From DATLFA01 sp039934635 (GTDB taxonomy: Bacteria; Actinomycetota; Acidimicrobiia; Acidimicrobiales; WLNW01): DNA of 37,457 nt. The notes under the pieces were generated by a model. The model did not search any database, was not told the origin of the DNA, and saw nothing but the letters and a program-made list of their open reading frames with translations. The position numbers and the translations under genes were made by a program. The stretch lies in the NCBI GenBank assembly GCA_039934635.1, contig JBDTLT010000029.1, positions 1 through 37,457 on the forward strand, written 5' to 3'. This document shows, piece after piece, positions 14,049 through 22,571 of the stretch (positions are counted from its first letter, which is position 1; every line of letters begins with the position of its first letter).

Positions 14049-16046
14049 ATGACCAATCGGGCCGGGCTCGACTATCCGCTTTTGCTGTCGCCGGGACGCA
14101 TCGGCAGCATGGAGTTGCGCAACCGAATCGTGGCGTGCCCGATGGGTGATCGCCTGGCCAACGACGACGGCACGGTGAGCGACGCGCATCTTGCGTACTT
14201 CGAAGCGCGGGCCCGCGGTGGCGCGGCGCTGATCATGCTCGGATCGGTCGCGGTGACGTATCCGGAAGGCGCGTACGCACGCGAGCAGATGGCCATTGCC
14301 CACGACGGTCACATCGCCGGCTACGCGGCGTTGGCCGAACGGGTCCACGCGCACGGCGCCAAGGTCGCCGCGCAACTCGTGCACAATGCCGGCACCGCCA
14401 TCAATGACATGGCGGCGGGACGGCCGATGATCGTGCCATCGATCCCAGAGGCGAAGCCGCGGGACCGCATCTCGCAGATGGTCACCGCGGCCGAGGTCAC
14501 CGCGATGTCGCGTTCGCGTGCGGCGCCGACATTTGCCGTGCACTACCAGGTCGCCACCGAGGACGACTGCGCGTCGATCATCGACTGGTTCGCGACCGCG
14601 GCCGAACGCTGCGCTCGCGCCGGCCTCGATGGTGTCGAGTTGCATGCGGGTCACGGCTATCTGTTCGACGAGTTCCTTTCGCCCGCCTCGAACACGCGCA
14701 CCGACCGATGGGGTGGTCCCATCGAGAACCGGGCTCGGCTGTTGTGCGAAACGGTGCGTGAGATCCGTAGGCGCCTCGGTGCCGACTTTCCGCTATGGGT
14801 CCGCATCAACGCGTTCGAAGCGCACCGCCCCGGAGGCACCACCATCGACGACGCGATCGCGGCAGCGCAGCTCGGGGTCGAGGCCGGGCTCGATGCCATT
14901 CACGTATCGGCATATGGCGATTCGTCGCTCGGTGTGTCCGTGACCGACTCGCACACGCCCCATCGTCCGGGCGCGCTCGTGGCATCGGCTGCGGCGGTCA
15001 AGCGCGCAGTGACCGTACCGGTCATCACGTTCGGCCGACTGGAGCCGGCGGCGGCCGAAGCCGCGCTGGCGCGCGGCGACGCGGACTTCGTCGCCATGGG
15101 ACGCAAACTGTTGGCCGACCCGGACCTACCGAACAAACTGCGTGCCGGTCATGAGGACGACATCCGCCCGTGCATCTACCAGTACCGCTGCATTGGCAAC
15201 ATCTCGGTCGGCAAAGGCGTGCGGTGCGTGGTGAACCCGGCGACGGGTCGCGAAAACGAAGTGGCCTCGCACCCGGCGGCCAATCTGCGGCGGGTGCTGA
15301 TCGTGGGGGGCGGCCCCGCCGGCCTCGAGGCCGCTCGCCTGTTGGCTAATGATGGCCACGAGGTCGCGTTGTGGGAGGCCAAGCCCGCCCTCGGCGGACA
15401 ACTCGACATCGCGGCGCGCGTCGACGAGCCGTTGGCCCGCCTGCGCGACTGGCTCGTGCGGCAGGTGCAGGGCAGTCGGGTCGATGTGCACCTCGGTGCG
15501 ACCGTCACGCTCGACGCGGTGCGCAATGGTGGCTTCGACACCGTCGTCGTGGCGGCGGGGTCCATGTGGCCACTCGATGGTCTCCCCGATTCGGCCATCG
15601 CCGTCGACGATCTCGGCTCGTGGCTGACCGATGGCGGTGACGCCGTTGGGCGGCGAGTCGCGATCCTCGGTGGTGATCGGGGGGCGTTGGCCATTGCCCG
15701 TCGTTGCGCCGATCACGGGCGCGAGGTGTCGGTGTTCGAGACGGGCTCGGTGTTCGCCGTCGACATGGGCTTGCCCGGTCGGTTTCGCACGGTGTTCGAC
15801 ACGGAACAGTCAGGTGTCACCCTCGTGGCCGATGCCGGGATCGACCGGCAGGCGGCGCCGCCGGCCGACACCGTGATCCTTGCCGGCCCGGGGCAACCCC
15901 GACGCGAACTGTTCGAGGAATTGTTGGCCGCCGGTATCGATGCCCGGGCCGTGGGGGACTGTGAAGGTGGGCGCGCCGAGGGCACCGGTGGGTTGGAGGC
16001 CGCGTTCGCCTCCGTGGCGCGCCTGGTCGAGTCCCTTCGCGAATAG
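14049..16046 (+). CDS. Old-yellow-enzyme/2,4-dienoyl-CoA reductase-like flavoprotein
   Basis: A 665-residue two-part flavoenzyme. Residues 1-360 form an FMN TIM barrel (PGRIGSMELRNRIV, QLVHNAG, HAGHGYLFDEFLSP, then NTRTDRWGGPIENR). Residues from about 415 form an FAD/NAD(P) domain opening with RVLIVGGGPAGLEAARLLA. This is the architecture of FadH, trimethylamine dehydrogenase and BaiCD-like enzymes, which reduce enoyl groups conjugated to a carbonyl. The linker normally has four Cys for a 4Fe-4S cluster (Cx2Cx3Cx11C); here only Cys375, Cys381 and Cys393 are visible and the second position is Gln. The ATG at 14049 abuts the operator and is probably leaderless. Followed by an SDR with its own operator-like site. 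Confidence 0.87.
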   Translation: MTNRAGLDYPLLLSPGRIGSMELRNRIVACPMGDRLANDDGTVSDAHLAYFEARARGGAALIMLGSVAVTYPEGAYAREQMAIAHDGHIAGYAALAERVHAHGAKVAAQLVHNAGTAINDMAAGRPMIVPSIPEAKPRDRISQMVTAAEVTAMSRSRAAPTFAVHYQVATEDDCASIIDWFATAAERCARAGLDGVELHAGHGYLFDEFLSPASNTRTDRWGGPIENRARLLCETVREIRRRLGADFPLWVRINAFEAHRPGGTTIDDAIAAAQLGVEAGLDAIHVSAYGDSSLGVSVTDSHTPHRPGALVASAAAVKRAVTVPVITFGRLEPAAAEAALARGDADFVAMGRKLLADPDLPNKLRAGHEDDIRPCIYQYRCIGNISVGKGVRCVVNPATGRENEVASHPAANLRRVLIVGGGPAGLEAARLLANDGHEVALWEAKPALGGQLDIAARVDEPLARLRDWLVRQVQGSRVDVHLGATVTLDAVRNGGFDTVVVAAGSMWPLDGLPDSAIAVDDLGSWLTDGGDAVGRRVAILGGDRGALAIARRCADHGREVSVFETGSVFAVDMGLPGRFRTVFDTEQSGVTLVADAGIDRQAAPPADTVILAGPGQPRRELFEELLAAGIDARAVGDCEGGRAEGTGGLEAAFASVARLVESLRE

Positions 16047-16065
16047 TGGAATAGGCTGTCACATT
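16043..16065. promoter_or_regulatory. Operator-like site C
   Basis: Left arm ATAGTGGA matches the reference arm in 7 of 8 bases and right arm GTCACATT in 5 of 8, with the same 7-base spacer. The right arm ends exactly before the ATG at 16066, as at site B. Spacer bases TAGGCT (16052-16057) are a possible -10 element. It would be an internal promoter, because the preceding gene stops at 16046. Confidence 0.45.
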
Positions 16066-16818
16066 ATGGACGTGCGCTTCGACGGCAAGGTGGCCCTGGT
16101 GACCGGTGGGTCACGCGGCATCGGACGAGCGGCGGCCTCGGCCTTCGCGGCCAGCGGCGCGCAGGTGATGATCGTGTCGCGCAAAGAAGAGTCGTTGCGT
16201 GCGACTGCAGCCGCGCTGCCGGGCGACGTTGCCTGGCACGCGACCAATGCCGCAGATGCCGACGGTGCTGAGTCTGCGGTCGACGCCACGCTCGAGCGCT
16301 TCGGCCGACTCGACATCCTCGTCAACAACGTGTCGACCAACCCCTACTTCGGTCCGTTGATGGACATCGACGCCGAACGGGCGCGGCGAACGGTCGAAGT
16401 CAACCAGTGGGCGACGGTGATGTGGTCGCAACTCGCCTGGCGCAGTTGGATGCGCGAGCACGGCGGACGCATCATCAACGTGTCGTCGGTCGGTGGCATG
16501 GTGCCCGAACCGAACATCGGTTGGTACAACGGCACCAAGGCCGCGATCATCCAACTCACGCGCCAGTTGGCGCAGGAATTGGCCCCAGGCGTTACGGTCA
16601 ACTGCGTGGCACCGGGCATCATCAAGACCGACATGTCACGTGCACTGTGGGAAAAGCGCGAAGTCGCGCTCGCAGCGACGGTTCCGGTGAAGCGTCTCGG
16701 CCTGCCCGACGACATCGCCGGCGTGATCGCGTTCCTCGCGTCGGATCAGGCCGCCTACGTGACCGGACAGACGCTCATCGTCGACGGCGGTATCACGCTC
16801 GGCGACGGCCTCGCGTAA
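16066..16818 (+). CDS. Short-chain dehydrogenase/reductase (SDR 1)
   Basis: A 250-residue classical SDR. The cofactor motif is TGGSRGIG (about residue 13), followed by NNVS (in place of NNAG), INVSSVGG with the catalytic Ser, and WYNGTKAA with the YxxxK pair; the C-terminus is a typical DGGITLGDG. SRK after the second beta strand suggests NADP preference. Such enzymes oxidise hydroxyacyl-CoA or ring hydroxyls in degradation clusters. It starts directly after operator-like site C and is followed 22 bases later by the HsaA-like monooxygenase. The substrate is unknown. Confidence 0.9.
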   Translation: MDVRFDGKVALVTGGSRGIGRAAASAFAASGAQVMIVSRKEESLRATAAALPGDVAWHATNAADADGAESAVDATLERFGRLDILVNNVSTNPYFGPLMDIDAERARRTVEVNQWATVMWSQLAWRSWMREHGGRIINVSSVGGMVPEPNIGWYNGTKAAIIQLTRQLAQELAPGVTVNCVAPGIIKTDMSRALWEKREVALAATVPVKRLGLPDDIAGVIAFLASDQAAYVTGQTLIVDGGITLGDGLA

Positions 16819-16840
16819 TCGAAACGGGGAGAACCTTTCA

Positions 16841-18016
16841 ATGACCGCCGGTGCTTTGCAGCAAAGAGTCGAAGAGATCCTCCCCGCGATCGCGGCGCGA
16901 GCCGAGCAATGTGAGCTCGACCGGCGCGTTCCCGAAGAGTCGATCAAGGCGCTCGTCGAGGCGGGCGTGACGCGCGCCTTTCAGCCCGCCCGCTTCGGCG
17001 GGCTCGAGCTGCACCCGTTGGAGTTCTACGAGGCGATCAGCCGCATCGGCGAAGCCTGCGCGTCCACGGCGTGGGCGACATCGATCTTGAGCGTGCACAA
17101 CTGGCAGCTCGCCCTGTTCTCGCCCGTGACGCAACAAGAGGTGTGGGGTAGTGATCCCACGACGCTGGTCTCATCGTCCTACGCGCCGACGGGCAAGATC
17201 GAGGTCGTCGACGGCGGCTACCGGGTCACCGGACGCTGGAACTTCTCGAGCGGCTCCGAGCACGCGCAATGGGCGTTTCTGGGCGGGATCGTGCCGGACG
17301 GTCCGATCACGTGGGGTGGTCTCCCCGATATCCGCACGTTCCTTGTGCCGCGCGACGACTACACCATCGATGATGTGTGGCGCACCGCGGGCCTCGCCGG
17401 CACCGGGAGTCAGGACATCGTCGTCGACGGCGCGTTCGTGCCCGAGCACCGCACCCTGCCGTTCGCGCAGCTCATCACCGGCGACTGGGCGGGCAAGGAA
17501 GCCAACCCCGCGCCACTGTTCCACGTGCCGTTCGCGGCGATCTTCGTCAATTGTCTCGCCGCGCCCGCTATCGGCAACGCCCGCGGTGCACTGAATCGCG
17601 CGATCGAGCGCAGCAAGGCCAAGGTCGCCTCGGCGCGGCCGGGACGCGATCCCCTCGAGCCGTGGTTGCGCAAGCTCCTCGCCGAAGGCGTCGCCGATCT
17701 CGCCGCGGTCACGCTGCAACGGCGTCACGACCTCAACGAGATGATGGATGCCGCAACCGCAAACCAAGAGATTCCGCTGGAACAACGGGCGCGCTATCGC
17801 TGGAACGCGGCGCGTGCGGCGTGTATTTCTGCCGATGTACTCGACGGTTTGTTCAACGCCGGCGGCGGGCACGGCATCTTCTTGTCGTCGCCCGATCAGC
17901 GCGCGTTCCGCGACGGGCGTGTCATGGCCGTGCACGCGTACACCCACCGCGACAAGTCGGCCGATGTCTATTCACGGGTTGCGCTCGGCTATTCGGTGAA
18001 GGACTACTTGCTCTAG
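16841..18016 (+). CDS. HsaA-like flavin-dependent monooxygenase (acyl-CoA dehydrogenase fold)
   Basis: A 391-residue group D flavin monooxygenase oxygenase component. Length and segment order follow mycobacterial HsaA, which hydroxylates 3-HSA in steroid ring degradation: FQPARFGGLELHPLEFYEA, then GEACASTAWATSILSVHNWQLALF, SSSYAPTGKIEVVDGGYRVTG, FSSGSEHAQWAFLGG, and GLAGTGSQDIVVDGAFVPEH. These enzymes use reduced flavin from a separate reductase, and no obvious reductase (HsaB-type) gene is next to it. GGGGAG nine bases upstream fixes the ATG at 16841. It ends ten bases before a convergent DUF35 gene. An aromatic or enolic ring hydroxylation step is likely; the true substrate may differ from HsaA's. 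Confidence 0.86.
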   Translation: MTAGALQQRVEEILPAIAARAEQCELDRRVPEESIKALVEAGVTRAFQPARFGGLELHPLEFYEAISRIGEACASTAWATSILSVHNWQLALFSPVTQQEVWGSDPTTLVSSSYAPTGKIEVVDGGYRVTGRWNFSSGSEHAQWAFLGGIVPDGPITWGGLPDIRTFLVPRDDYTIDDVWRTAGLAGTGSQDIVVDGAFVPEHRTLPFAQLITGDWAGKEANPAPLFHVPFAAIFVNCLAAPAIGNARGALNRAIERSKAKVASARPGRDPLEPWLRKLLAEGVADLAAVTLQRRHDLNEMMDAATANQEIPLEQRARYRWNAARAACISADVLDGLFNAGGGHGIFLSSPDQRAFRDGRVMAVHAYTHRDKSADVYSRVALGYSVKDYLL

Positions 18017-18026
18017 TCGGCGTTCG

Positions 18027-18437
18027 CTACGTCAGCGTGAACTGGGGCAAAGTCACACCAGGCGCGACCTCTTCGAACGCGACCGTGACGGGTTGACCGA
18101 TCGCGACGGTGGACGGCGCCGCGCCCAGCACGTTGCCAATGATCAAGACGCCTTCGGTCAGTCGTACGACCACGACGGCGTACGGCACGCGCGCCGCGAA
18201 CGCGGGATGGGCTGCTTGGTGTGTGATCGTGACGCTGTGTACGACACCGCTGCCTTGCGCGGCTCGCCACGTGATTGCGGCGCTACCGCAGCCGGGGCAA
18301 TGCGGCAGCGGAGGGTGCCACACTCGTGAGCAGTCGTCGCAATGTTGCAAACGCAATTCGTGCGCCCGCGCGCCGTCCCAATAGGGGCGCGTGAGATCGG
18401 TCTCCTCGGGCACGATGACGGTACGGGGCTCCACCAT
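18027..18437 (-). CDS. DUF35 zinc-ribbon/OB-fold acyl-CoA-binding protein 2
   Basis: A 136-residue DUF35 protein with a zinc ribbon CDDC...CPGC (about residues 33-51) and an OB domain starting GSGVVHSVTITHQAAHPAF and containing VPYAVVVVRLTEGVLIIGN. It starts eight bases after the stop of the thiolase-like gene 18446-19669, on the same strand, so the pair forms an operon and probably a two-protein acyl-CoA enzyme. This is the second thiolase/DUF35 pair in the window; sequence similarity to the first DUF35 (9835-10275) is low outside the ribbon, so the two pairs likely act on different intermediates. Confidence 0.88.
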   Translation of the reverse strand: MVEPRTVIVPEETDLTRPYWDGARAHELRLQHCDDCSRVWHPPLPHCPGCGSAAITWRAAQGSGVVHSVTITHQAAHPAFAARVPYAVVVVRLTEGVLIIGNVLGAAPSTVAIGQPVTVAFEEVAPGVTLPQFTLT

Positions 18438-18445
18438 GGTGTGTC

Positions 18446-19669
18446 CTATCTCCCCAAGATCACGCCGGACGCGCCGGCCGCGCCCATCAATACGACATCG
18501 GCGCCGGCCACCTGATTCGGCGAATCGCCGCGGATCTGGCGCACCGCTTCGAGCAGATGGTTGAACCCGTGCACGTAGCCTTCTGAGAGATGGCCGCCCG
18601 CGGTGTTGACCGCCAGCGGCGCGTCGATGCCCATGCCGTGGTCGCGCAAGTGGCGCCACGCCGAACCGGGCTCGACGAAGCCGTAGCCCTCTAGCGACAA
18701 CAACACCATGATCGTGCTGGCGTCGTACAGCGCCGCAACGCGAACGTCGCTCGGTTGCACGCCGGCATCCGCGAAGAGCTGTGCCGCGCGGCGGCGGTGG
18801 TCGGGTCCGTTGCCGAGTTCGGTGTAGAGCTCCATCGACTCTTCGCGCAACGCCTGTTGCGCGGCGAGGATCCACGCGGGTCGGTCGGCGGCGCGGGCGA
18901 TGTCGGGGTGGGCAACGACGAGAGCGGCCGCGCCGTCGGTCTCGAGACAGAAGTCGAAGAGTCGTAGCGGCTCGGAGATGAAACGCGAGCCGTAATACGT
19001 CTCGAGGTCGAGGACTTTGTCGCGCATGATGGCGTCGGGGTTGCGGTTGGCAAAGCCCCGCTGTGTCACCGCAATGGTTGCCAGCGCCGCGCCGAGTTCG
19101 TCGGCACCGATACCGGCTTCGTGCGCGTAGCGCTGGGCCCACAGCGCCATCACTTGGCCGGGAGCCAGGAGGCCGTAGGGGCCGGCGAACGCACCCTGCG
19201 GGGCCATGCGTCCGCTCGCGACGACGAGCTCGTCACCGTCGCCGCTGGCGATGCGCCTCTCGGCGCGCCCGTAGCGCGTGCCGGAGCGCCCGTTGAGCGA
19301 GCGGTAGCACACCACCACCGACGCCAGTCCGGCGGCGATCGCCGCCGCGGCGTGGCCGACGACGGCCGCCGCGGATTGTCCGCCGAAGCCGACCTGCGAG
19401 TGGTAGCGGAGATCGAAACCCAGCACCTCGCCGAGCATGGCCTCGTTGACCTCGTCGGCGCTGTAGCGGATCACGCCGTCGACGTCGCTCGGCGCAAGGC
19501 CGGCGTCGGCGACGGCGGCGCGGACCGCCTCGATCGCGAGCTGCCACTCGGTGCGCCCGGACTGTGTCGTGTAGTCGGTGTGGCCGATGCCGACCACGGC
19601 CGCTCGTCGTCGCAGGGTGCCCGGCTCCACGGCGGCAACGGTATATGGCGGGTAGCGTTCGGAATTCAT
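18446..19669 (-). CDS. Thiolase-like enzyme lacking the nucleophile Cys (Ltp2-type lyase candidate)
   Basis: A 407-residue thiolase-superfamily protein: RRAAVVGIGHTDYTTQSGRT at the start, LAPSDVDGVIRYSADEVNE, and NTAGGHLSEGYVHGFNHLLE as the second-half motif. In the nucleophile region the sequence is GFGGQSAAAVVGHAAAAI; aligned by the helix that follows, Gly replaces the catalytic Cys. That fits thiolase homologues such as Ltp2 that catalyse retro-aldol cleavage with a DUF35 partner, and the partner is the next gene. The ATG at 19669 diverges from the SDR at 19739 across operator-like site D. A side-chain-cleaving lyase is the favoured inference. Confidence 0.85.
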   Translation of the reverse strand: MNSERYPPYTVAAVEPGTLRRRAAVVGIGHTDYTTQSGRTEWQLAIEAVRAAVADAGLAPSDVDGVIRYSADEVNEAMLGEVLGFDLRYHSQVGFGGQSAAAVVGHAAAAIAAGLASVVVCYRSLNGRSGTRYGRAERRIASGDGDELVVASGRMAPQGAFAGPYGLLAPGQVMALWAQRYAHEAGIGADELGAALATIAVTQRGFANRNPDAIMRDKVLDLETYYGSRFISEPLRLFDFCLETDGAAALVVAHPDIARAADRPAWILAAQQALREESMELYTELGNGPDHRRRAAQLFADAGVQPSDVRVAALYDASTIMVLLSLEGYGFVEPGSAWRHLRDHGMGIDAPLAVNTAGGHLSEGYVHGFNHLLEAVRQIRGDSPNQVAGADVVLMGAAGASGVILGR

Positions 19670-19716
19670 CGGTCCCGGTCGGTTGCCACGCCGCTCCGGC
19701 GTGCGAGTTCGTGCAG

Positions 19717-19739
19717 CATATGAAATGATGTACCACATA
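19717..19739. promoter_or_regulatory. Operator-like site D
   Basis: Weak match with 8-7-8 spacing: CATATGAA (4 of 8) and ACCACATA (5 of 8, keeping CCACA). The site also has its own outer inverted repeat GCATATG (19716-19722) / CATATGC (19736-19742). It lies between divergent genes and touches the ATG at 19739, as at sites B and C. Confidence 0.4.
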
Positions 19740-20479
19740 TGCTCGGGGGAAAGATCGTGCTCGTCACGGGAGCCGCATCGGGCATCGGCCGTGCCGCGGC
19801 CGAATTGTTCGCCGAACTCGGGGCAACGGTGGTCGCCGCCGACCAGGCGCCGGTCGACGACACGGTGGCGGCGATCGAAGGTACGGGCGCGGCGGTACTC
19901 GGCCTGCGAGTGGATGTCACCGACGATGCGGCAGTGGCCGCGATGGTGCACGCCGCGGTCGACCGCTTCGGCCGGATCGACGGTGCGTTCAACAACGCCG
20001 GTGTCACCTTGTCTCGGGGCGTCGTCCACGAAACCAGCCTCGACGATTGGTACCGCACGATCGATGTCAACCTCCACGGTGTGTTCCTGTGCCTGCGCCA
20101 CGAGATCGCGGCGATGCTCGAGCGCGGCGGGGCCATCGTGAACACGTCGAGCGGCGCCGGTGTGCGGGCGACCCCCACGCTGAGCGCCTACTGCGCCAGC
20201 AAGCATGCGGTGATCGGGCTGACGAAGACGGCGGCCCGCGAGTATGCGAACCGGGGCATCCGCATCAACGCGATCCTGCCGGGATTGGTGCGCACGCCGA
20301 TGCTCGAGCAGTCGATCGGCGATGACCAAGAGCTGCGCGCCTACTACGAGGGCCGATCACCGAGCGGGCGCATGGCCGCACCCACCGAGATCGCGGCAGC
20401 GGCGGCGTGGTTGCTCTCCGACGCCGCGTCCTATGTCAACGGCACGTGCATGCCCGTCGATGCCGGAGCCACCGCATGA
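19739..20479 (+). CDS. Short-chain dehydrogenase/reductase (SDR 2)
   Basis: A 246-residue classical SDR with TGAASGIG at the cofactor site, VVAADQ after the second strand (Asp, so NAD likely), FNNAG, NTSSGAGV with the catalytic Ser, and YCASK with the Tyr/Lys pair. The ATG at 19739 has no ribosome-binding site and lies against operator-like site D, so the mRNA may be leaderless. It is the first gene of a long rightward operon (19739 to about 30424) and is coupled to the cyclase-family gene by an ATGA overlap. The substrate is probably a hydroxyacyl or ring alcohol of the pathway. Confidence 0.9.
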   Translation: MLGGKIVLVTGAASGIGRAAAELFAELGATVVAADQAPVDDTVAAIEGTGAAVLGLRVDVTDDAAVAAMVHAAVDRFGRIDGAFNNAGVTLSRGVVHETSLDDWYRTIDVNLHGVFLCLRHEIAAMLERGGAIVNTSSGAGVRATPTLSAYCASKHAVIGLTKTAAREYANRGIRINAILPGLVRTPMLEQSIGDDQELRAYYEGRSPSGRMAAPTEIAAAAAWLLSDAASYVNGTCMPVDAGATA

Positions 20480-21363
20480 CGACCGGCGAAACGGGCGATT
20501 CCGGCACCGGCGCCAGCAACTGGGGTCGCTGGGGCGACGGGGACCAGCGCGGGACCACAAACCTGTTGTCGTCCGATGTCGTGTTGCGGGCGCTGGCCGC
20601 GGCCCGCCTCGGCCGCGTCTATCAACTCGGTCTCGAGATCAAGAAGGGCATGCCCCTCGGTGGCCCCCGTGCAGAACCGCTGCACCTCATGGCGATCGAC
20701 GGTGGCGATTTCGCGGCGCTCGGGCGTGACGACTGGGGTGCGGCCGACGACTACCTGATGTTGGCCACCGGCGGCACGACGCACATCGACGGCCTGTCCC
20801 ACATGTGGTTCGACGGAGCGATGTACAACGGTCACGACTTCCGCACCGTACGCAGCAGCGGCGCCGGACGTCTCGGCGTCGAACACATCGGCGGCATCGT
20901 GACGCGCGCGCACCTGCTCGACTTCGCGGCGCAGGCGCCGGCGCGCGCCGATGGGGTGATCGAGACCGCCGACGTCGAGCGCTACCTCGCCGAGCGCTCG
21001 ATCACCGTCGAGCCCGGTGACGCACTGTTGTTCCGCACCGGCTGGATGGATGCCGCGCTCGCGGGTCGTGAGGGCGAAGGCGAAAGCTTCGCATCGGTCG
21101 GTGCGGACGTCGGTCGCTTCGTGGCCGAACACGACATCGTGTTGGTGGGCGCCGACAACATCGCGGTCGAGCGCGATCCCGGTCAGAGCACCAACCTGCC
21201 GTTGCACAAGATCGTGCTGCGCGATCTCGGCGGTTACCTCGTCGAACTCCTCGACCTGTCCGCGCCGGCGGCCGACGGTGTCACGAGCGGCATGCTCGTC
21301 CTCGCGCCGTTGCGCATCCACCGCGGCGTCAACAGCCCTGTCAACCCGTTGCTGGTCGCATGA
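20476..21363 (+). CDS. Cyclase/arylformamidase-family hydrolase
   Basis: A 295-residue protein of the 'cyclase' superfamily (kynurenine formamidase-like, PF04199). The metal-site region reads TGGTTHIDGLSHMWFDG against the consensus HxGTHxDxPxH, so the second His, the Asp and the last His are kept while the first His and the Pro are replaced. Later segments GDALLFRTGWMD and LVGADNIAVERDPG are typical of the long subgroup found in degradation clusters. These hydrolases open lactams, formamides or cyclic diones. ATGA overlaps link it to the SDR before and the alcohol dehydrogenase-fold gene after. Ring opening of a cyclic intermediate is a reasonable inference. Confidence 0.82.
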   Translation: MTTGETGDSGTGASNWGRWGDGDQRGTTNLLSSDVVLRALAAARLGRVYQLGLEIKKGMPLGGPRAEPLHLMAIDGGDFAALGRDDWGAADDYLMLATGGTTHIDGLSHMWFDGAMYNGHDFRTVRSSGAGRLGVEHIGGIVTRAHLLDFAAQAPARADGVIETADVERYLAERSITVEPGDALLFRTGWMDAALAGREGEGESFASVGADVGRFVAEHDIVLVGADNIAVERDPGQSTNLPLHKIVLRDLGGYLVELLDLSAPAADGVTSGMLVLAPLRIHRGVNSPVNPLLVA

Positions 21364-22571
21364 TGGCCGAGGCGACCAACGCGCGGCTGCCTCCCGGCCG
21401 GTTCCAGAACTGGCACCAGTGGAAGCAGGTCATCCACGGCCACGACTCGCTCGCGTTGTTGGGCGACGAACTCGATCGCCTCGGTGCGACGCGCGTGGTC
21501 GTCGTGACGACACCCTCGATCGCGAACAGCGACGTGCTGGGCTCGGTCGAGGCGGCTGTCGGCGCGCGCCTCGCGGGCGTGTACGCGGACTGCCGGCGCG
21601 GTACGCCTCGTCCGTCGGTTCTCGCGGCTGCGGCACTCGCGCAACAAGTCCAAGCGAATGCGCTCGTCAGCGTGGGCGGCGGCAGCGTGGTCGACACGGC
21701 AAAGGGCGTGGCACTGTGCCGCTCGGTCGGCATCACGACCGAGACCGGTTTCGACGGCTACCGAGTGGGCGCACAGGCGGCGGGGTTCGACTCGCCGCAA
21801 TTGGGCGCGCCGCCGATGGCGCTCGTCGCGCTGCCCACCACCTTGTCGGGCGCGGAGTACACCGGGATGATTGCGATCACCGACCCGGCCACCGACTACC
21901 GCGATCCCTACCGGTTCGACGACCTGGCGCCGATCACCGTGCTGCTCGACCCGTCGCTCACTCGTGCGACACCCGATCGGCTATGGGCCGGCACCGGGGT
22001 CAAGAGCCTGTCCGACGCATTCGAGCAATACGTGGCCGGCGCCGCCGGCCCGGCGCTCGAGCCGATGCTGTTGCGCTCGGTCGCGTGGTTGTCCGAATAC
22101 TTGGCGCCATCGTTGGCGGGCGACCTCGACGCGCGCTTGCGCTGTCAGATCTCGTCGTGGCTCACGATGTTCGGCACATTCAACGCCGCGAGCAAGGTCG
22201 GCATTGCGGCGGCGATGCGCCATCAACTCGGCATGGTGCACGGCATCCCGCACGGCGAAGCGACGTGCCCGGTGTTGGTCGAAGTCGCGCGGCGCACCAC
22301 GCCGGATGGTCGGGCCGGCGCGGCGCTGCTGAATGCCACCGAGACGTTGACGCCACTGTCGGCCGGCAGCGTGGGCGACACCGTGGCGGCGCGTTTCGGC
22401 ACCCTCGTGGCATCGGTCGGTATGCCCACCACGTTGTCGGGGTTCGGACTGACGCGCGACGACGTCCGCGCGCTCGCGGCGCGCGTGGCGAACGACTTTG
22501 CCAACAAGCAGCGCACCACCAAGGTCTGGACCGAAGCAGAGATCCTCGAGCTATTGGAGGCGGCCGCGTGA
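21360..22571 (+). CDS. Iron-ADH/maleylacetate reductase-fold protein lacking most metal ligands
   Basis: A 403-residue group III alcohol dehydrogenase-fold protein. The nucleotide motif is VSVGGGSVVDTAKGVAL, followed by ALPTTLSGAEYTGMIAITD. The usual iron ligands (Asp196, His200, His263, His277 in FucO) correspond here to Lys215, Asp219, Ala284 and His298: GVKSLSDAFEQ replaces GxDALxHAxE, while HQLGMVHGIPHGEA keeps the last His. Metal-independent maleylacetate reductases in this family show comparable losses, so reduction of a ring-cleavage product is plausible. Tandem ATGs at 21360 and 21363 are both possible; the first overlaps the upstream stop. It is coupled to the ligase downstream by a GTGA overlap. 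Confidence 0.82.
   Translation: MMAEATNARLPPGRFQNWHQWKQVIHGHDSLALLGDELDRLGATRVVVVTTPSIANSDVLGSVEAAVGARLAGVYADCRRGTPRPSVLAAAALAQQVQANALVSVGGGSVVDTAKGVALCRSVGITTETGFDGYRVGAQAAGFDSPQLGAPPMALVALPTTLSGAEYTGMIAITDPATDYRDPYRFDDLAPITVLLDPSLTRATPDRLWAGTGVKSLSDAFEQYVAGAAGPALEPMLLRSVAWLSEYLAPSLAGDLDARLRCQISSWLTMFGTFNAASKVGIAAAMRHQLGMVHGIPHGEATCPVLVEVARRTTPDGRAGAALLNATETLTPLSAGSVGDTVAARFGTLVASVGMPTTLSGFGLTRDDVRALAARVANDFANKQRTTKVWTEAEILELLEAAA

Noticed and set aside
18022..18042. Terminator hairpin between the convergent monooxygenase and DUF35 genes
   Set aside because: GTTCGCT pairs with AGC/GAAC only with a two-base bulge; too weak to list as a feature.
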